DNA of 64,000 nucleotides from Linanthus parryae (GCA_023055425.1 JALGPY010000006.1:92353935-92417934); one strand, 5' to 3'. Counted from the first letter of the stretch, positions 48,611-59,874 are shown. The notes: generated from the sequence alone by a model not told the origin. A program made the numbers and translations.

Positions 48611-49100
48611 TGTCAGGATTCCTGCCCTAAATTTGAAAGAATTGAGAAGAATTCAGATGAAGAAGAGTAGGAATTGGAGAGAAGATTTAGATAGAAATGG
48701 ATTCGTTCATAAAATTCATCATAGATCTGAAATTGATGTTTACATTTTTTATAGAATAATGCAACAATTTTAATTAACTAAACTTGAGGGCAATAACATA
48801 ATAACTAAAAGATAATAACCGCCTCCTCCACTTAAGCCTTCTACGTCAGCAGTGGTGACCCGAAACTGTTGACGTGGACCAATCGTAGAAGCTGAGAACC
48901 CTCGTCATCAAAATGACTCCGTTCCACTTAAGAAGCTCGGGGGAATTTGAAAACAACGTTTAGAATATTTAATGGTTGAGATTAAAAACCATATGGCTCA
49001 TCCAACGGCTACTGAAAGAAGTTGGCTTTTACCATTTACTGTTCATTTGGTCATTTAGGAAACTTTGTAATTCTCTAAACTAGTACCTCCTTTCATGACA
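48611..49100 (-). repeat. 5' LTR of the gypsy element
   Basis: 490 bp, TG to CA. It should contain the element's promoter on the minus strand, but no TATA box was confidently assigned. It carries the palindrome ACCATTTACTGTTCATTTGGT near 49030-49050, which is inverted in the other LTR. Confidence 0.92.
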
Positions 49101-49104
49101 CAAC

Positions 49105-49720
49105 CAGATCGAAGAAGTAGAGAGAGAGAGAAGAATAAGAAGAAGAAGAAGAAGAAGCCATTTCATCCCTGTTCGTCGCCGAGAGAGAAGAAGAAGCCCC
49201 ATATCGACGGTGAATCGGAGGTCCATGTACGTCTGTCCTCCCCTCTATCACCACTTCCGTCACCGTCGTCGTCGCCGAGAGAAGAAGAAGCCCCAGATCG
49301 ACGGCGAATAGGTCGTTGTCCGTCCATCTTCCTCTCCGTCACAGTTTGCCTCGCCGTCGCCGTTTCAGTCATCTCGGTCTTTCTCTTGCTTTTTTCATCT
49401 TCTTCTCTTCTCAATTTCTTCCTCTTCCTCTCTTTTCTAAGATCTTGTGGGTGTTGTTGTTATTGTTGGTTGATGTTGTTACATCTGTATTTGATACTTC
49501 CTCTTTTGTTTTGGCTGTTGCTGTTTTTGTTTGTGGCGGTGTTGGTGGTGGTGGTGATTGTGTGTTGCTGTGAAGAGGGTTAAGAGAGAGAGAGAGTGCA
49601 GAGAGGGAGAGTAGGTAGAGGGAAATAAAACAAATGATAGGAGCAAAATGGAGAAAAGCGCAATTTTCTTAATCGGCCCGCCTAGTCTCCGATGAGAAAG
49701 ATAGGTTATAGAGGAAGTAG
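49105..49720. other. Simple-sequence-rich stretch, no gene recognised
   Basis: GAA/GAGA-rich DNA up to about 49200, then CGTCGCC/CTTCTTCCTC-rich DNA and a GTTGTTG-rich end. Open frames here (for example 49095-49583) have biased composition and no domain. The sequence continues the pre-insertion flank of the gypsy element, with GGCGAGGCATCAACC-like wording on its left side. Confidence 0.45.
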
Positions 49721-49721
49721 T

Positions 49722-49975
49722 ATCTTTGTTTCTTTTCTTTCTTCTTGTTCTCACTTTTACCATTATTCACTGGGTCAATTTGAGCCAGTGATTTGGCTAG
49801 TAAACCGATGCAAGAATTTGGTAATCTTTTCATGGTGTTGTAGAGTACACTTTAGTCTACAACACCATGAAAAATTACCAACAAATTGCACCATTTTGCT
49901 ACCCAATCACCAAAGTGACCCAATTGTGGATGAAAAAGTCACACCAGGAAGAAAGAGAGGAAACGGAGGAAGTAT
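49722..49975. mobile_element. Stowaway-like foldback MITE
   Basis: The right end reads ACGGAGGAAGTA, the complement of the TACTTCCTCCGT terminus typical of plant Stowaway-type elements. The arms pair over most of the length. The central stem uses TTTTCATGGTGTTGTAGA (49828 on) and TCTACAACACCATGAAAA (49856 on) around a short loop. Outer pairing includes TGGGTCA (49771) with TGACCCA (49915-49922). The left end is more diverged. A related TACTTCCTCCGT terminus occurs at 43196, and decayed relatives occur at 12.8-13.4 kb. No coding capacity. Confidence 0.65.
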
Positions 49976-49995
49976 AAGACAACCAGGACTTCACA

Positions 49996-50349
49996 TCATT
50001 TAGAGCTATCTCTCACATAAAATTCTACCACTTGCTCTTGCTGCTTCAAGCGGTTGACCAACGAAAAATTGTACGATTTAACATAGAAATTGATGAAGCC
50101 ACGATTCATTGCTGCTTGTACAACGTATTTCATTGCGTATGCTTCTGCCATCAAGAAGTTACTGTGGAAGGGAAGCGGGAAGGCCATCGAAAGAACAAGA
50201 TCACCTTCGGCGTTCACAACTTCTCCACCATCTTTATGCTTTTCCAAGGATATATTTGCGTCATAGTTCATTTTCAACAACCCAGAAGGGGGTGGACTCC
50301 AATGTGGTGCGCCAGAATCATCAATCTGACAGGCATGCACCAATCTCAA
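49996..50349 (-). pseudogene. RNase H-like (RVT_3) fragment
   Basis: A 117-codon minus-strand frame contains WSPPPSGLLKMNYDANIS, MAEAYAMKYVVQAAMNRGF and NFYVKSYNFSLV. The order W-P-P, K-x-N-x-D-A, A-E-A-x-A and the second strand fits the plant RNase H-like RVT_3 family. The usual second Asp of the VESD-type motif is changed (VKSYN), so it would be inactive. The family occurs at LINE ORF2 ends and in host single-domain genes; here only the domain is left, with no upstream reverse transcriptase. Confidence 0.6.
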
Positions 50350-50399
50350 ACCAAGATAAGTGTTGTCATTAAATTCAATATTTGCTGCTAAAGAATTTG

Positions 50400-50715
50400 T
50401 TAGAATGTTAGTGAACTTATTTCTTTGTGAGTTTAAGACTCATGGATTTCGCTCTAAAGAATATTTTCTTCTGCACTCGTATGGTCTTCTTCTAGGGTGA
50501 TTACATCTTGAATATTAGGGACACTCTCTCCCCGTGAAGTAGGTGACCCCGCGCGCCTTCAAATGCGATATATTTTCTTGTTCTGTAGAAGGTGGTCACT
50601 TCCTCACCTTGCGCATTGGACTCTACAACCCTCTTCAGGGAACATATGTTCCTTCTTACTAGCACTGGTGCTGCTTCCTGCTTGATGGGCTGCTCACTTT
50701 CTATACAAATAATTA
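50400..50715. other. No gene recognised
   Basis: Short intervening sequence between the RNase H-like fragment and the copia LTR. No supported feature. Confidence 0.4.
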
Positions 50716-52124
50716 TGTAGGGTTTTGTTACGGATTACACATCGGAAATACAATTAAACTATTCCGTTAAAGACCCTCCATGAATCGCAAGACAAGCCAT
50801 CATAATGTGGTAAGGGAAAAATAGTTGTGTACCTTGTTTGTCTTAGAGATCAAGATACGCAGAATGATGTCCACGTCTCTATGAATATCCACACCTAGAA
50901 TTATGTTGGATTCCTTCTTGCGTCTGTGTGCTAGATCACACCAAGAAGGAGGAAGAAGAAGATCATGAAAAACGAGGCACCACAGGGTCGTGCGCCTCAC
51001 TAGGGACGACGACGCAGGGGGAGGGGCAGGCGGGTAGGTTTGGCCTCCCTCTTGTCTCTCTCCTTACTTTGTTATTTTAATTTAATGAAACTCTTATGAA
51101 AATAATAAGCTAGGAGTGCCCTTATATAGTCAATAACTCCTTTCTAACTACATATTTACCCAATACTAATCATGTCCATACACAGATTAGTTCACTTTGC
51201 AAATTAGTCCTACTATGTTTGGTTGTAGTTGCGTATTGATCATTTTCTTTAATTAGTCCTACTAATTAATACTCATATCCAGTTTAATCCATATGGTGTG
51301 TGACCCCACATGTTTCTACTTAGTTAAGTGTAACAATTACTAACATAGAGCGGTGTCTAGCAACACATCTATGCCACCCAACTAATAGAAATAGTCAGTG
51401 ATCCGACAAACCTTGTGACCAATGTTACCGTATGGCATTATCCCTTTGTCTCTATATCCCGATTGGACAAGAGACATAAATATCACACTATTATATCCAA
51501 TCCATAGTTTCTCGATCCTGGGAATAGGCCTATACTTGTAGATAACATCAATATCTTATATTGATTTATCTGAGTCTGGCCAGACATTCTATAAGCACTA
51601 CCCCTCGAGTGGCCATGGATATCTACTCCCATATGTGGGAGGGAAAAATCCTCTCTACATCACTACCACCTCTAAGCTTGCTTCATATTATGTCTGATAA
51701 CCGCCTTTAATGCTACCCAATCACGGTGTAGTGTTTGACGAGATCAAAACATAATATTCCACAACTAGAGTATCTAGTGACTTCAAGTCTAAGGATCACA
51801 ATACCATTGTCACAATGAGAAGCACTTGTGACGTTAAGATAATTAATGTAGCCTTCTCGTGGTGGGTCAATCCAATATGCCATTATTTCATAATGCACAC
51901 CCATGTGTTAGACTTGATATCTCCATATCAATCTACCCACATACTAGTCTACAGTGATCATTCTGTTATTAAATATAATGGACTATGGATTTTTAAGATA
52001 ACAACAAATTTCAATATAAGGACTTCATTATATTAAATATATCCATAAATAATAAAATGAATATTCTAGCAAAAAATAATGTTCATACTAAATAAGATTT
52101 CCTCTAGGACATCTATTCTTAACA
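50716..52124 (-). repeat. 3' LTR of the copia element
   Basis: About 1.41 kb. On the minus strand it starts TGTTAAGAATAGATG directly after the polypurine tract and appears to end CCCTACA at 50716. A TATATAAGG box lies near 51128 on the minus strand, followed by the likely transcript start region. The outer boundary is by TG/CA convention only; no second LTR is in the window. Confidence 0.7.
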
Positions 52125-52139
52125 GTCTCCCACTTGCAC
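52125..52139 (-). promoter_or_regulatory. Polypurine tract of the copia element
   Basis: The minus strand reads GCAAGTGGGAGAC immediately before the LTR start, the typical plus-strand primer of Ty1/copia elements. Confidence 0.75.
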
Positions 52140-52239
52140 TAGAGCCAATCTGGTGCATCTCGTATGCCTATAGATCTAGTGTGCCCTTCATGCTTGCGCT
52201 GAACAAGCGGCTTTGTAAATGGATCTGACAGTTCTCATA

Positions 52240-52814
52240 TGTAGGAATCTTTCATATCTTCACATCTACTCTATCAATAATCTCTCGAATAAGATGGAAT
52301 TTCCAGAGTACGTGCTTGGATTTCTTGTGTGAACTGGGTTCCTTGGATTGTGCGATCCTCCCAGTGTTATCACAGTACAACTCTATAGGATCCACAAAAC
52401 TAGGAACCACACCCAGCTCAGTGATGAAATTCTTAATCCAAACAGCCTCCTTTCCTGCGCCGGACGCAGCAATGTACGCGACCTCAGTTGTAGAATCAGC
52501 AATCGTCTCTTACTTGAAACTTTTCCAGCTCACAGCTCCTCAATTCATGCAAAACACGAACCCCGGCTGCGATCTGAAATCATCTACGTCGGTTTGGAAG
52601 CTTGCATCAGTGTAACCTTTTACACTTAGCTCTTCCTCCCCTCCATATATCAAGAATACATCATTAGTTCTTATCAAGTACTTAAGGATGTTCGTGACAG
52701 CAATCCAGTGACTGTCATCCGGATTGGACTGCTATCTGCTTGCCATACTCAATGCGTATGACACATCTGGTCTAGTACATAAAAAGGGGTACATGATAGA
52801 TCCGATAGCCGACG
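52240..52814 (-). pseudogene. Copia RNase H domain
   Basis: The minus strand encodes IGSIMYPFLCTRPDVSYALS (from 52810), then SNPDDSHWIAVTNILKYL, then IADSTTEVAYIAASGAGKEA, WIKNFITELGVVP, LYCDN and SKHVLWKFHLIREI. These are the standard landmarks of Ty1/copia RNase H. Stops are present (for example just before ETIADSTTEV) and HIEIR-type residues are altered, so it is inactive. The segment continues directly from the reverse transcriptase at 58251 once the insertion is removed. Confidence 0.85.
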
Positions 52815-53013
52815 TGTAACGACCCGGTCACGCTTTTATTACAAAATATCGATTTAAGACATTTGTAACGACCTGATCACCCATTCAATAATAATAATAG
52901 ATTCTTCAAAAGAAATGTACATTTCATTTTTACCAATATATCATTCACAAGCATAATGTTAAAACAATACAAATACTTATACAGATATCACCTTGTATAA
53001 TACTATTAAGAAT

Positions 53014-53245
53014 CAACAGTACTAAGCGGAAATCATCTCGCCAAATACAGTTAAGAATCACCCGTACTAGACGGAAATCACCTCGTCTACTACAGTTTAG
53101 AGTTACCAGTACTAGACGGAAATCACCTCGTCTACTACAGTTTAGAGTCACCAGTACTAGAAGGAAATCACCTCGTCTACTACAGTTTAGAGTCACCAGT
53201 ACTAGACGGAAATCACCTCGTCTACTACAGTTCAGAGTCACCAGT
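53014..53245. repeat. 45-bp minisatellite, left part
   Basis: Unit type AGTCACCAGTACTAGACGG followed by AAATCACCTCGTCTACTACA and GTTTAG, about five units here; the continuation lies at 56489-56690. Because 45 is a multiple of 3, the minus strand stays open and would encode a 15-residue repeat (NCSRRGDFRLVLV type), but there is no sign of real coding. An LTR inserted after the CCAGT of one unit. Confidence 0.9.
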
Positions 53246-56200
53246 TGTAATAACCGACATTTCTAAGTCATGTTAGCACGTTAATAATATGTGATTAAAC
53301 GTTAATATGTTATTTAAATTTTGACTATTAACTAATGCAAAATTATGAATAGCATGTTATGTGTAAATAAACTAGAGTTTAATGTATTGTTTTATTATTC
53401 AAGTTTCATATTGCGAAATATGTGATAAATGAATATGTGCCTAGTTAGATTAAATGACTAGTTTCGGTGAAAGTTATTTGTTGGTCGTTAAGTTGCTAAT
53501 TACTAGTGCCTTCAGTGAAAATTGTAAACCAAAAATAAATTTGAATAGTGCATGAGAAGAATTGAAAATTTAATGCAATCGTTTATGCATACAAGTATTA
53601 CGTGGTAGTTTCCCTATATGGATCATATACGTAGCCATGTTCATGTATGTGTCGAATTTAGATTCACATCAAATACTATAGTTGGTACAATTGTTACACC
53701 AAATAACTCCAAAAGACTCACCACATGTCTCCCTTATGTCTTGCCACTTTCCCTCACTCACTCACCACTTGTCACCACTCCATACAAGTGTCACTCTCTC
53801 CCTCCATACACATGTCCCTCCATGCACATGCATGTCTTCCACATTTTAAATCCCCAACTCCCTTTCTAGAGATGTAATGTCTTCCACTGTACTTCTTTCT
53901 CACCAATTTTCGGACTTGCCCATTGACCCTCCAAAAACATTGTCCAAACATTGGATTTTTGAGGTTTTAATTGATGGAAACCCATCTTGGGTGTTAGTAT
54001 ATCAAGTCGTTATCAAATTTTGAGCATCTTCTTCAACATTGAAGCCCCTAAGAGCCATTAATCATCAATTCTCCATAACCCTTCTCAAGAGCTTCATGAG
54101 TATGATGGGTAAGTTTAAGTCATTGCATATACATCATGAATTTGATTCTTCACATGTCATTCTTATGATTCCATGAAAAATTTCTACTTGCATGTTAGGA
54201 ATCATCATTCTTAAGACAAGTTTTAGCATGTATCATCTCATTTGTATGATAGCATAGTATATTTATGGGTGCATGTTCTTGATTCATCACAATCTCCATG
54301 ATTCACATACATGCATGTCAAAAGCTAAGTTTGGATAGTTCCTACTTCTTAGTTTGATGAAATAAGTCTCAAGTGTTCTTCTCTTAGACATGATTTTACT
54401 CCTTGAAAGATAATTACGTGTTTTTATGGTGAATTTCGAGTTGCATGTTCTTGATTCATCCACATCTTCATGATCTAGCCACATGCATGAAAGAATTAGG
54501 AAGCAAGATCACCTAGTAGTGCAAATTATGTTTTACAAGTTATATTCATGTTATGTGTTTGAATTCTCTTGCATATATGTTTTAGAGTCCCAATTGGGGC
54601 TAGAGGAATGAGTTTATTTGAAAAAGTTTGAAGAAAATAAAAGAAGAAACAAGATAATTTCGAACAGAAAAATCTGTTGTCGGGTAAAAGTTTTGACCCC
54701 ACTTTAGAGGGTCATAACTTACTCATATGAACTCGATTTTGGGTGTTTTTGGTACCATTTCAAAGCTATATGTGTCTACTATCATTTCCAGTTGGTTTTA
54801 TGCCAAAACACCCTCTAATTTTTCTTTAATATTAAAAAACTAAAGTGTGTCCAATCTGAATTTTTCTAAGTACTTGACAGATTTTATGCCATGTTTGATA
54901 ATCAATTTGCGGTGCCTCCAAACCATGAAATGACATGAAAATAAGCATGCATGTGATTGAATATGTCTATTTTATGGTGTTAAAATTTAGAAGTTCATGA
55001 GTTATAAGGTTAAATGAAAGTAAGCAAGTTTGTGAAGCTAGTTTATGTAAGTTCATGTTTTAGCTCATAATATGTCATCTTGCATTATGTGTTGCCTTAG
55101 ACATCTCATTTGCATCCAATAAAGAATATAAGTTACATGAAGTATGTGAATATAGGAAAAGTTAGTCCATATGCATCTAAGAGATGTAGACATGTGCTAT
55201 GCTTTGATTGAATTCATTCTAAGTGATTACATGTGTGATTTGTAGCACTCTTTGCTAGTTATATGACGACGTAGTCGATGATCACGTGCTTTAAGTTGAT
55301 TGGAATTGGAATAAGAAATATTAAATGAATGACTTAAGCTCGCAAGGTGAGTTACCCTACTTCCTGAAGTTTGTACCGAACCTCAAGTTTCTTACAAGCT
55401 TATGTATGTTCATGCCGTCCCTATTAGTATGTATGTATGCTTTTTATTCAAGTGAAATATTTATGCCCCATGGATGCTAACAAAGAAAATAAATGTTTCA
55501 TAAGATAAACACGTTTTCAGAAAGGCCACGGTTACCGAAGTGAAACCCCCTTTCGGGTATAGGCAGGCTAAGACCCTTTTGCCGGGGCAATATAAGCAGG
55601 CAACGCGTCGCCTCACGAGCCGTCGCGATGGACATGTCCCTACGTTATGTTATGTTAGGTCACGAAGGTTACACGGGCCATAAGATAAGAAACTAAGCAA
55701 GCATGTTCAAGTATGATAAGGTCTCTACGCGAGACAAAGCAATGTTCCTACTTGGAACAATACGATTTCTCACGACTCACGTTATGCTTTACGTTATGCT
55801 TTCTTACAAGTTATGTTTTATGAATGTCATGCTCTTTCAAGTTTCACAAGAATATGTATGTATGACTATGGATTATGTTCATGACGCTCCATGGGAAAGT
55901 TAGCCCCTTTTAGTTTTCCAAACCTACGGAGGGGCGTAGATGTAACTCACTGAGCTTGTTGAGCTCACCCTTTTCAATTACCATTTTTTTCAGGTTTTAA
56001 GAACACGTAAGAAGCAATAAGTAGGAAGGCGTTAAGTTCATATGTGATTACGTTCTTGATAACGCTTATGTGCTTAGATGCCGAGTATATGCTAGCCGAC
56101 TTGGAGATTTGTGGAATGCATGTTCGTAACTGTTTTAAGAATGTAAGAGTTGTATAATTATGTGTGTATATAGGACTTTATATGAGCCGTTGTATGATAC

Positions 56201-56488
56201 CTAGAGACATTCCCGAGCTATGCTCTGCTTACGTTATGAGTCGAGATGACTAAATGACATTGAATTTTTATGTTCCAACTTTCTTTTCTTTACAATTCAA
56301 ATTGTTTATCAAGACGATCCCAAGTAATTTTTATTTACGCTTCCTCAAAGTTATTTTTAGAAACTTTTATCATGACCTTTCAAATTAACTTATTTAGCCT
56401 CTCGACGAGTCAAGGTCTCACCGGCATGTCGCCCGTTAATGAAATTTTAATAGTCGCTAATCGGGGTCGGCGGGAGGGGGATGTGACA
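53246..56488 (+). mobile_element. 3.24-kb solo LTR (inner), TSD CCAGT, gypsy type
   Basis: Starts TGTAATAACCGACATTTC and ends GAGGGGGATGTGACA, with CCAGT directly outside both ends (53241-53245 and 56489-56493). It has no internal domain, so it is a solo LTR left by recombination. Motifs such as GAGGGTCATAACTTACTCAT and CACTGAGCTTGTTGAGCTCA near 55950 resemble large LTRs of plant Tekay/Del-type gypsy elements (from memory). A truncated relative lies at 59875-61847. The insertion split the 45-bp minisatellite. Confidence 0.9.
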
Positions 56489-56690
56489 CCAGTACTAGAC
56501 GAAAATCACCTCGTCTACTAAAATTTAGAGTCACCAGTACTATACGGAAATCATCTCGTTTACTACAGTTTAGAGTCACTAGTACTAGACAGAAATAACC
56601 TCGCCTACTACAGTTTAGAGTCACCAGTACTAGACGGAAATCACCTCGTCTACTACAGTTAAGAATCCCGGTACAGGTTAGAATCACCCG
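56489..56690. repeat. 45-bp minisatellite, right part
   Basis: The array resumes in phase after the inner LTR, starting with the CCAGT duplicate, for about four to five more diverged units, then fades into CGGTACAGGTTAGAATCACC-like sequence. Confidence 0.9.
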
Positions 56691-58187
56691 CGACTGCTAT
56701 CATATTGATTCAATACACATGAGACTAATACAAATAAGATGTCGATCAAAAGGGTCATAAGGTATTTGTAAGCCCTTTTATGTACCACCCTTCTTTATGA
56801 TCTTAAAAGCCATCAACATTCTGAAATAATTATTTAAATGTTCTTGTTCTTATTCACATACATAATGTTTGAGGTTAGAAACAATAATCCATTAGAAACT
56901 ATCACAAAGATAGTCATAGTTCAAGGGTACAAATATCACCCTTTTCTTCCTCTAACTGTGATTCACATCAGAACCAAACACAAACCAATATATATGCATC
57001 TCTCCTTAAACCCCCTTCTCTCTCTCCATGCATATGATAAATTTATTTTCAAAATCGTCCTTCTTGTATTGACGGTCAACTCATACATTTCTCCTGTTCA
57101 CATATGATAATTTTCAAACACAATTATCGTATATATGTATCTCTACTTGGATATTTGATTAGCAGCTATCATCTAAATAACCACCCACGATTAGTGGATC
57201 TTCTTAACAAGCATTACAGAAGTAGAAACATATTAATCTACATGACCAAAACTTCACAAATATTAGTAGCCAAAGCTCTAGACATGTTCGTTTTTAGCCA
57301 AACAAGTCACAAGAATTATCACTTACCTCCTTTCATGCAACCTTATCAACCAAACTCGCATTATCAAGATACAAAACATGTAGTATCATCTCTTTCAGTG
57401 ACATGAAATCTCTATCTTGAAGGGCAACGCCCAAGTTCAGATTCACAACCACAAAGTAGTAACCTTCCTTCCGTTTCTACACTAGACTTCCTCTAGCTTA
57501 AATCTCTCTCTTCCATAGTGAAACACAAAAAATCACAATGATGTATTTTCTCTCCTCCTTCCTGCCACCCTATTCATCTATATCTCTCCTCTTGTTCCTT
57601 TTTTTCTCTTCCCTTTCCCCCTTCTCTCTGTCGTCCCCCATGTAGTCCCCTTTCTAGTTTCTTTTAAACTAAGCTAACTCCATGTTGGAGATGTAGTGCT
57701 TGGTCACAAATTTTGGTCCAATCAGAGAAAAGGTGCTGGAACTTCCCTTATCAACAGATACATGAATTAAAAGGATTGACGAAGGATCACAAGGTGTTAC
57801 TACATGTAAACATGAAATTGACTTCAACACAAATGATGAAAAAATATTATAATACAACTATACTACCAATACTCCCAAACCATGACCATGATACAAATCA
57901 CCAACATTAAGTAGTTGTATGGGACATGTAAGAAAGCCAGTTCATGGTGCATGACAAGTAATATAAAACTTCCTCAAAGAATCTACTGAAATCAATCACA
58001 TTTAAACATAATTTTGCAAACAATGGGTGCAAATACAACTCAAACCCAAGATGAATTTAGAACACACACTATGTATTATAGTGTCACCAGTTCAACGAAA
58101 ACAATATTGACATGGACTAACCACAAACTAAATAACTCATGGCACCAGGTATAAATGCTATGAAGTCACTCTTCAAGTAATAAACTA

Positions 58188-58193
<6 letters not shown>

Positions 58194-58231
<38 letters not shown>
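58194..58231. repeat. (TA)n microsatellite
   Basis: About 17 to 19 TA dinucleotides, just inside the right end of the outer LTR-like insertion. Confidence 0.9.
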
Positions 58232-58233
<2 letters not shown>

Positions 58234-58250
58234 ACGGGTCTCACACGACG

Positions 58251-58884
58251 CGTATGGGATCCTGCTCATGCGGTCCTTCTCAATCTGGTTGAATGGACAA
58301 TCAGCCTTCAAAAGGGCGACTCCATGCGACATGGGCAATAATCCTTTTTTCGATTCTTGCATGTTGAACCGTTCAACACCTTGTCTATATATATACTTTG
58401 ACTTAGGCCGAGCAGCTTCCTAGATCTATCCCTATAGATCTTGAAACCAAGCATAAAAGATGCATCTCCTAAGTTCTTCATTGAGAAACACTTTCCTAGC
58501 TAATCTTTAACATATTGTCAGGTAGGAATGTCATTTCTAATGAGTAGTATGTCATACACATACAAGACCAGAAACACAACAAAGCTCCCACCTACCTTCT
58601 TGTAAACACAAGGTTCATCTTCGTTCTTGATGAAGCCAAACTCTTTGACTGCATCATCAAAATGTAGATTCCAACTTCTAGAAGCTTGCTTCAATCCATA
58701 AATGGACCTTTGCAACTTACAAAATTTGTTGGCATGCTCTGGATCCTCAAAACCCTCTGGCTGTGTCATGTACACATCGTCAAGGAGGTTTCCATACAAA
58801 AACGCTCTTTTGACATCCATCTTCCAAATCTCATAGTTGTGATAAGCTGCAATAGCAAGAAAGATTCGATTGAATTTGGTCATC
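58251..58884 (-). pseudogene. Copia reverse transcriptase
   Basis: The frame 58883-58518 contains KMDVKRAFLYGNLLDDVYMT, QPEGFEDPEHANKFCKLQ and SIYGLKQASRSWNLHFDDAV, standard Ty1/copia RT landmarks. The catalytic YVDD box is altered to YVYD (LYVYDILLI, about 58555-58530), so even this part is likely inactive. Stops interrupt 58517-58370. Positions 58362-58251 encode MQESKKGLLPMSHGV, then CPFNQIEKDRMSRIPYAS, and stop at the nested insertion. Confidence 0.87.
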
Positions 58885-59439
58885 GCGGTTGGGGAAAAGG
58901 TTTCATCATAGTCAATACCATGAATTTGTCTAAATCCTTTTTGCCACTAATCGACCCTATAGGCAATCACATTGCCATCCACGTCGGTCTTCTTCTTGAA
59001 GACCCACTTGCACCCTATGGGGCGAGCCCTTGGGGTGGTTCCACCAAAGTCCATACTTTGTTGGTATACATGGATTCCATTTTGGATCTCATGGCTTCAA
59101 GCCACTTATGAGAGTCTGGCCATTTCATGGCCTCTCCATAGGTAGTAGGCTCATCATCCATAAGTAGTGCGTCACCGGGCTCAATAATGAGAAGTCCATA
59201 CCTCTCTGGCTTCGTACCCTACTCGACCTACGAAGTTTTGGTGTTACTTGAACATGTTTCTCCATAACATCTTGTGGTTCCTGTTCATGTTCAATTGTTG
59301 GATCAGTGGTTTGTGGTTCTTGAATTTCTTCATGTTCTACAGTTCTCCCACTGGCTTATTTAGAGACAAACTCTCTTTCTAAAAACACACCGGTCCGACC
59401 AACATACACTTTGTTCTCGACGGGATTGTAGAAATAATA

Positions 59440-59874
59440 TCATTTTGTTTCCTTAGGATATCCCACAAACTTACACTTATCCGAAAGCTTGTCTGTTTGT
59501 AAACGCTTTACATAGACATCGCAACCCCAAATCTTCAGAAAATACACTATGGTATGCCTCCCAGTCCATATATCATATGGAGTCTTCACGACCGATTTGA
59601 ATGGAACACGGTTAAGGGTCAAAGCTGCACTTAATAGAGTGTGTCCCCAAATTGAATTTGGAAGATCAGTCTGACAAATCATAGTTCGAACCATGTCCAA
59701 AAGTGTCCGATTCCTCCTCTCAGACATGCCATTCAATTGTGGCGTTCCGGGGGGAGTGAGTTGGGACATGATCTCACACTCTCTAATATAGTTGTCAAAC
59801 TATTGGATTAAGTATTCTCCTCCACGATCACATCGTAGAGCCTTAACACTTCTGCTAAGTTGCTTCTCTACTTC
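59440..59874 (-). pseudogene. Copia integrase core, C-terminal part
   Basis: From 59874 the minus strand encodes a VEKQLSRSVKALRCDRGGEY segment and then, from 59769, SQLTPPGTPQLNGMSERRN, LLDMVRTMICQTDLP and AALTLNRVPFKSVVKTPYDI, typical of the Ty1/copia integrase core. A stop follows GGEYLIQ in this copy. The zinc finger and first catalytic Asp lie upstream and are missing, because an LTR insertion cuts the element at 59875. Downstream (59440-58884) there is only a degraded linker. Confidence 0.85.

Larger units (their letters stand above)
43526..49100 (-). mobile_element. Complete Ty3/gypsy chromovirus, TSD CAACC
   Basis: The 5,575-bp element has two LTRs (43526-44007 and 48611-49100), each starting TGTCAGGA and ending CATGACA on the plus strand. 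CAACC occurs directly outside both (43521-43525 and 49101-49105). Coding runs on the minus strand: gag, protease, reverse transcriptase, RNase H, integrase and a C-terminal chromodomain-like segment, the Ty3/gypsy order. Roughly two dozen substitutions and a few indels separate the LTRs, so the insertion is old enough to have decayed. Several frameshifts and stops make it defective. It sits in GA-rich, simple-sequence DNA. Confidence 0.95.
52815..58245. mobile_element. Solo-LTR-like insertion (outer), TSD CGACG
   Basis: The insertion begins TGTAACGACCCGGTCACG and ends CGGGTCTCACA, with CGACG on both sides (52810-52814 and 58246-58250). Subtracting the inner LTR and its duplicate leaves about 2.18 kb without coding sequence, which fits a solo LTR of a gypsy-type element. 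The ends are nearly inverted (TGTAACGACCCG vs TGTGAGACCCG), so orientation is uncertain; the minus orientation looks slightly better. It contains a 45-bp minisatellite, a (TA)n run at 58194-58231 and otherwise AT-rich DNA. Confidence 0.8.
50716..59874 (-). mobile_element. Ty1/copia element, 5' part lost, split by nested LTR insertions
   Basis: Minus-strand order: integrase C-terminal part (59874-59440), linker, reverse transcriptase (58884-58251), gap, RNase H (52814-52240), polypurine tract and 3' LTR (52124-50716). The gap 52815-58245 is a nested insertion with target duplication CGACG; removing it and one duplicate joins the RT side ending IPYAS to AIGSIMY in frame. Upstream of the integrase core the element is cut off by another LTR at 59875, so gag, protease and the 5' LTR are missing. 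Stops and altered motifs show it is defective. The LTR wording is reminiscent of Angela-type copia elements, but the clade is uncertain. Confidence 0.88.

Noticed and set aside
49095..49583. 162-codon plus-strand open frame
   Set aside because: Made of GAA/CTT and CGTCGCC simple repeats, no domain, no splice or start context; composition explains the openness.
53014..56690. 45-bp array as a CRISPR array
   Set aside because: Units are contiguous without unique spacers, in plant DNA, with no cas genes; it is a minisatellite.
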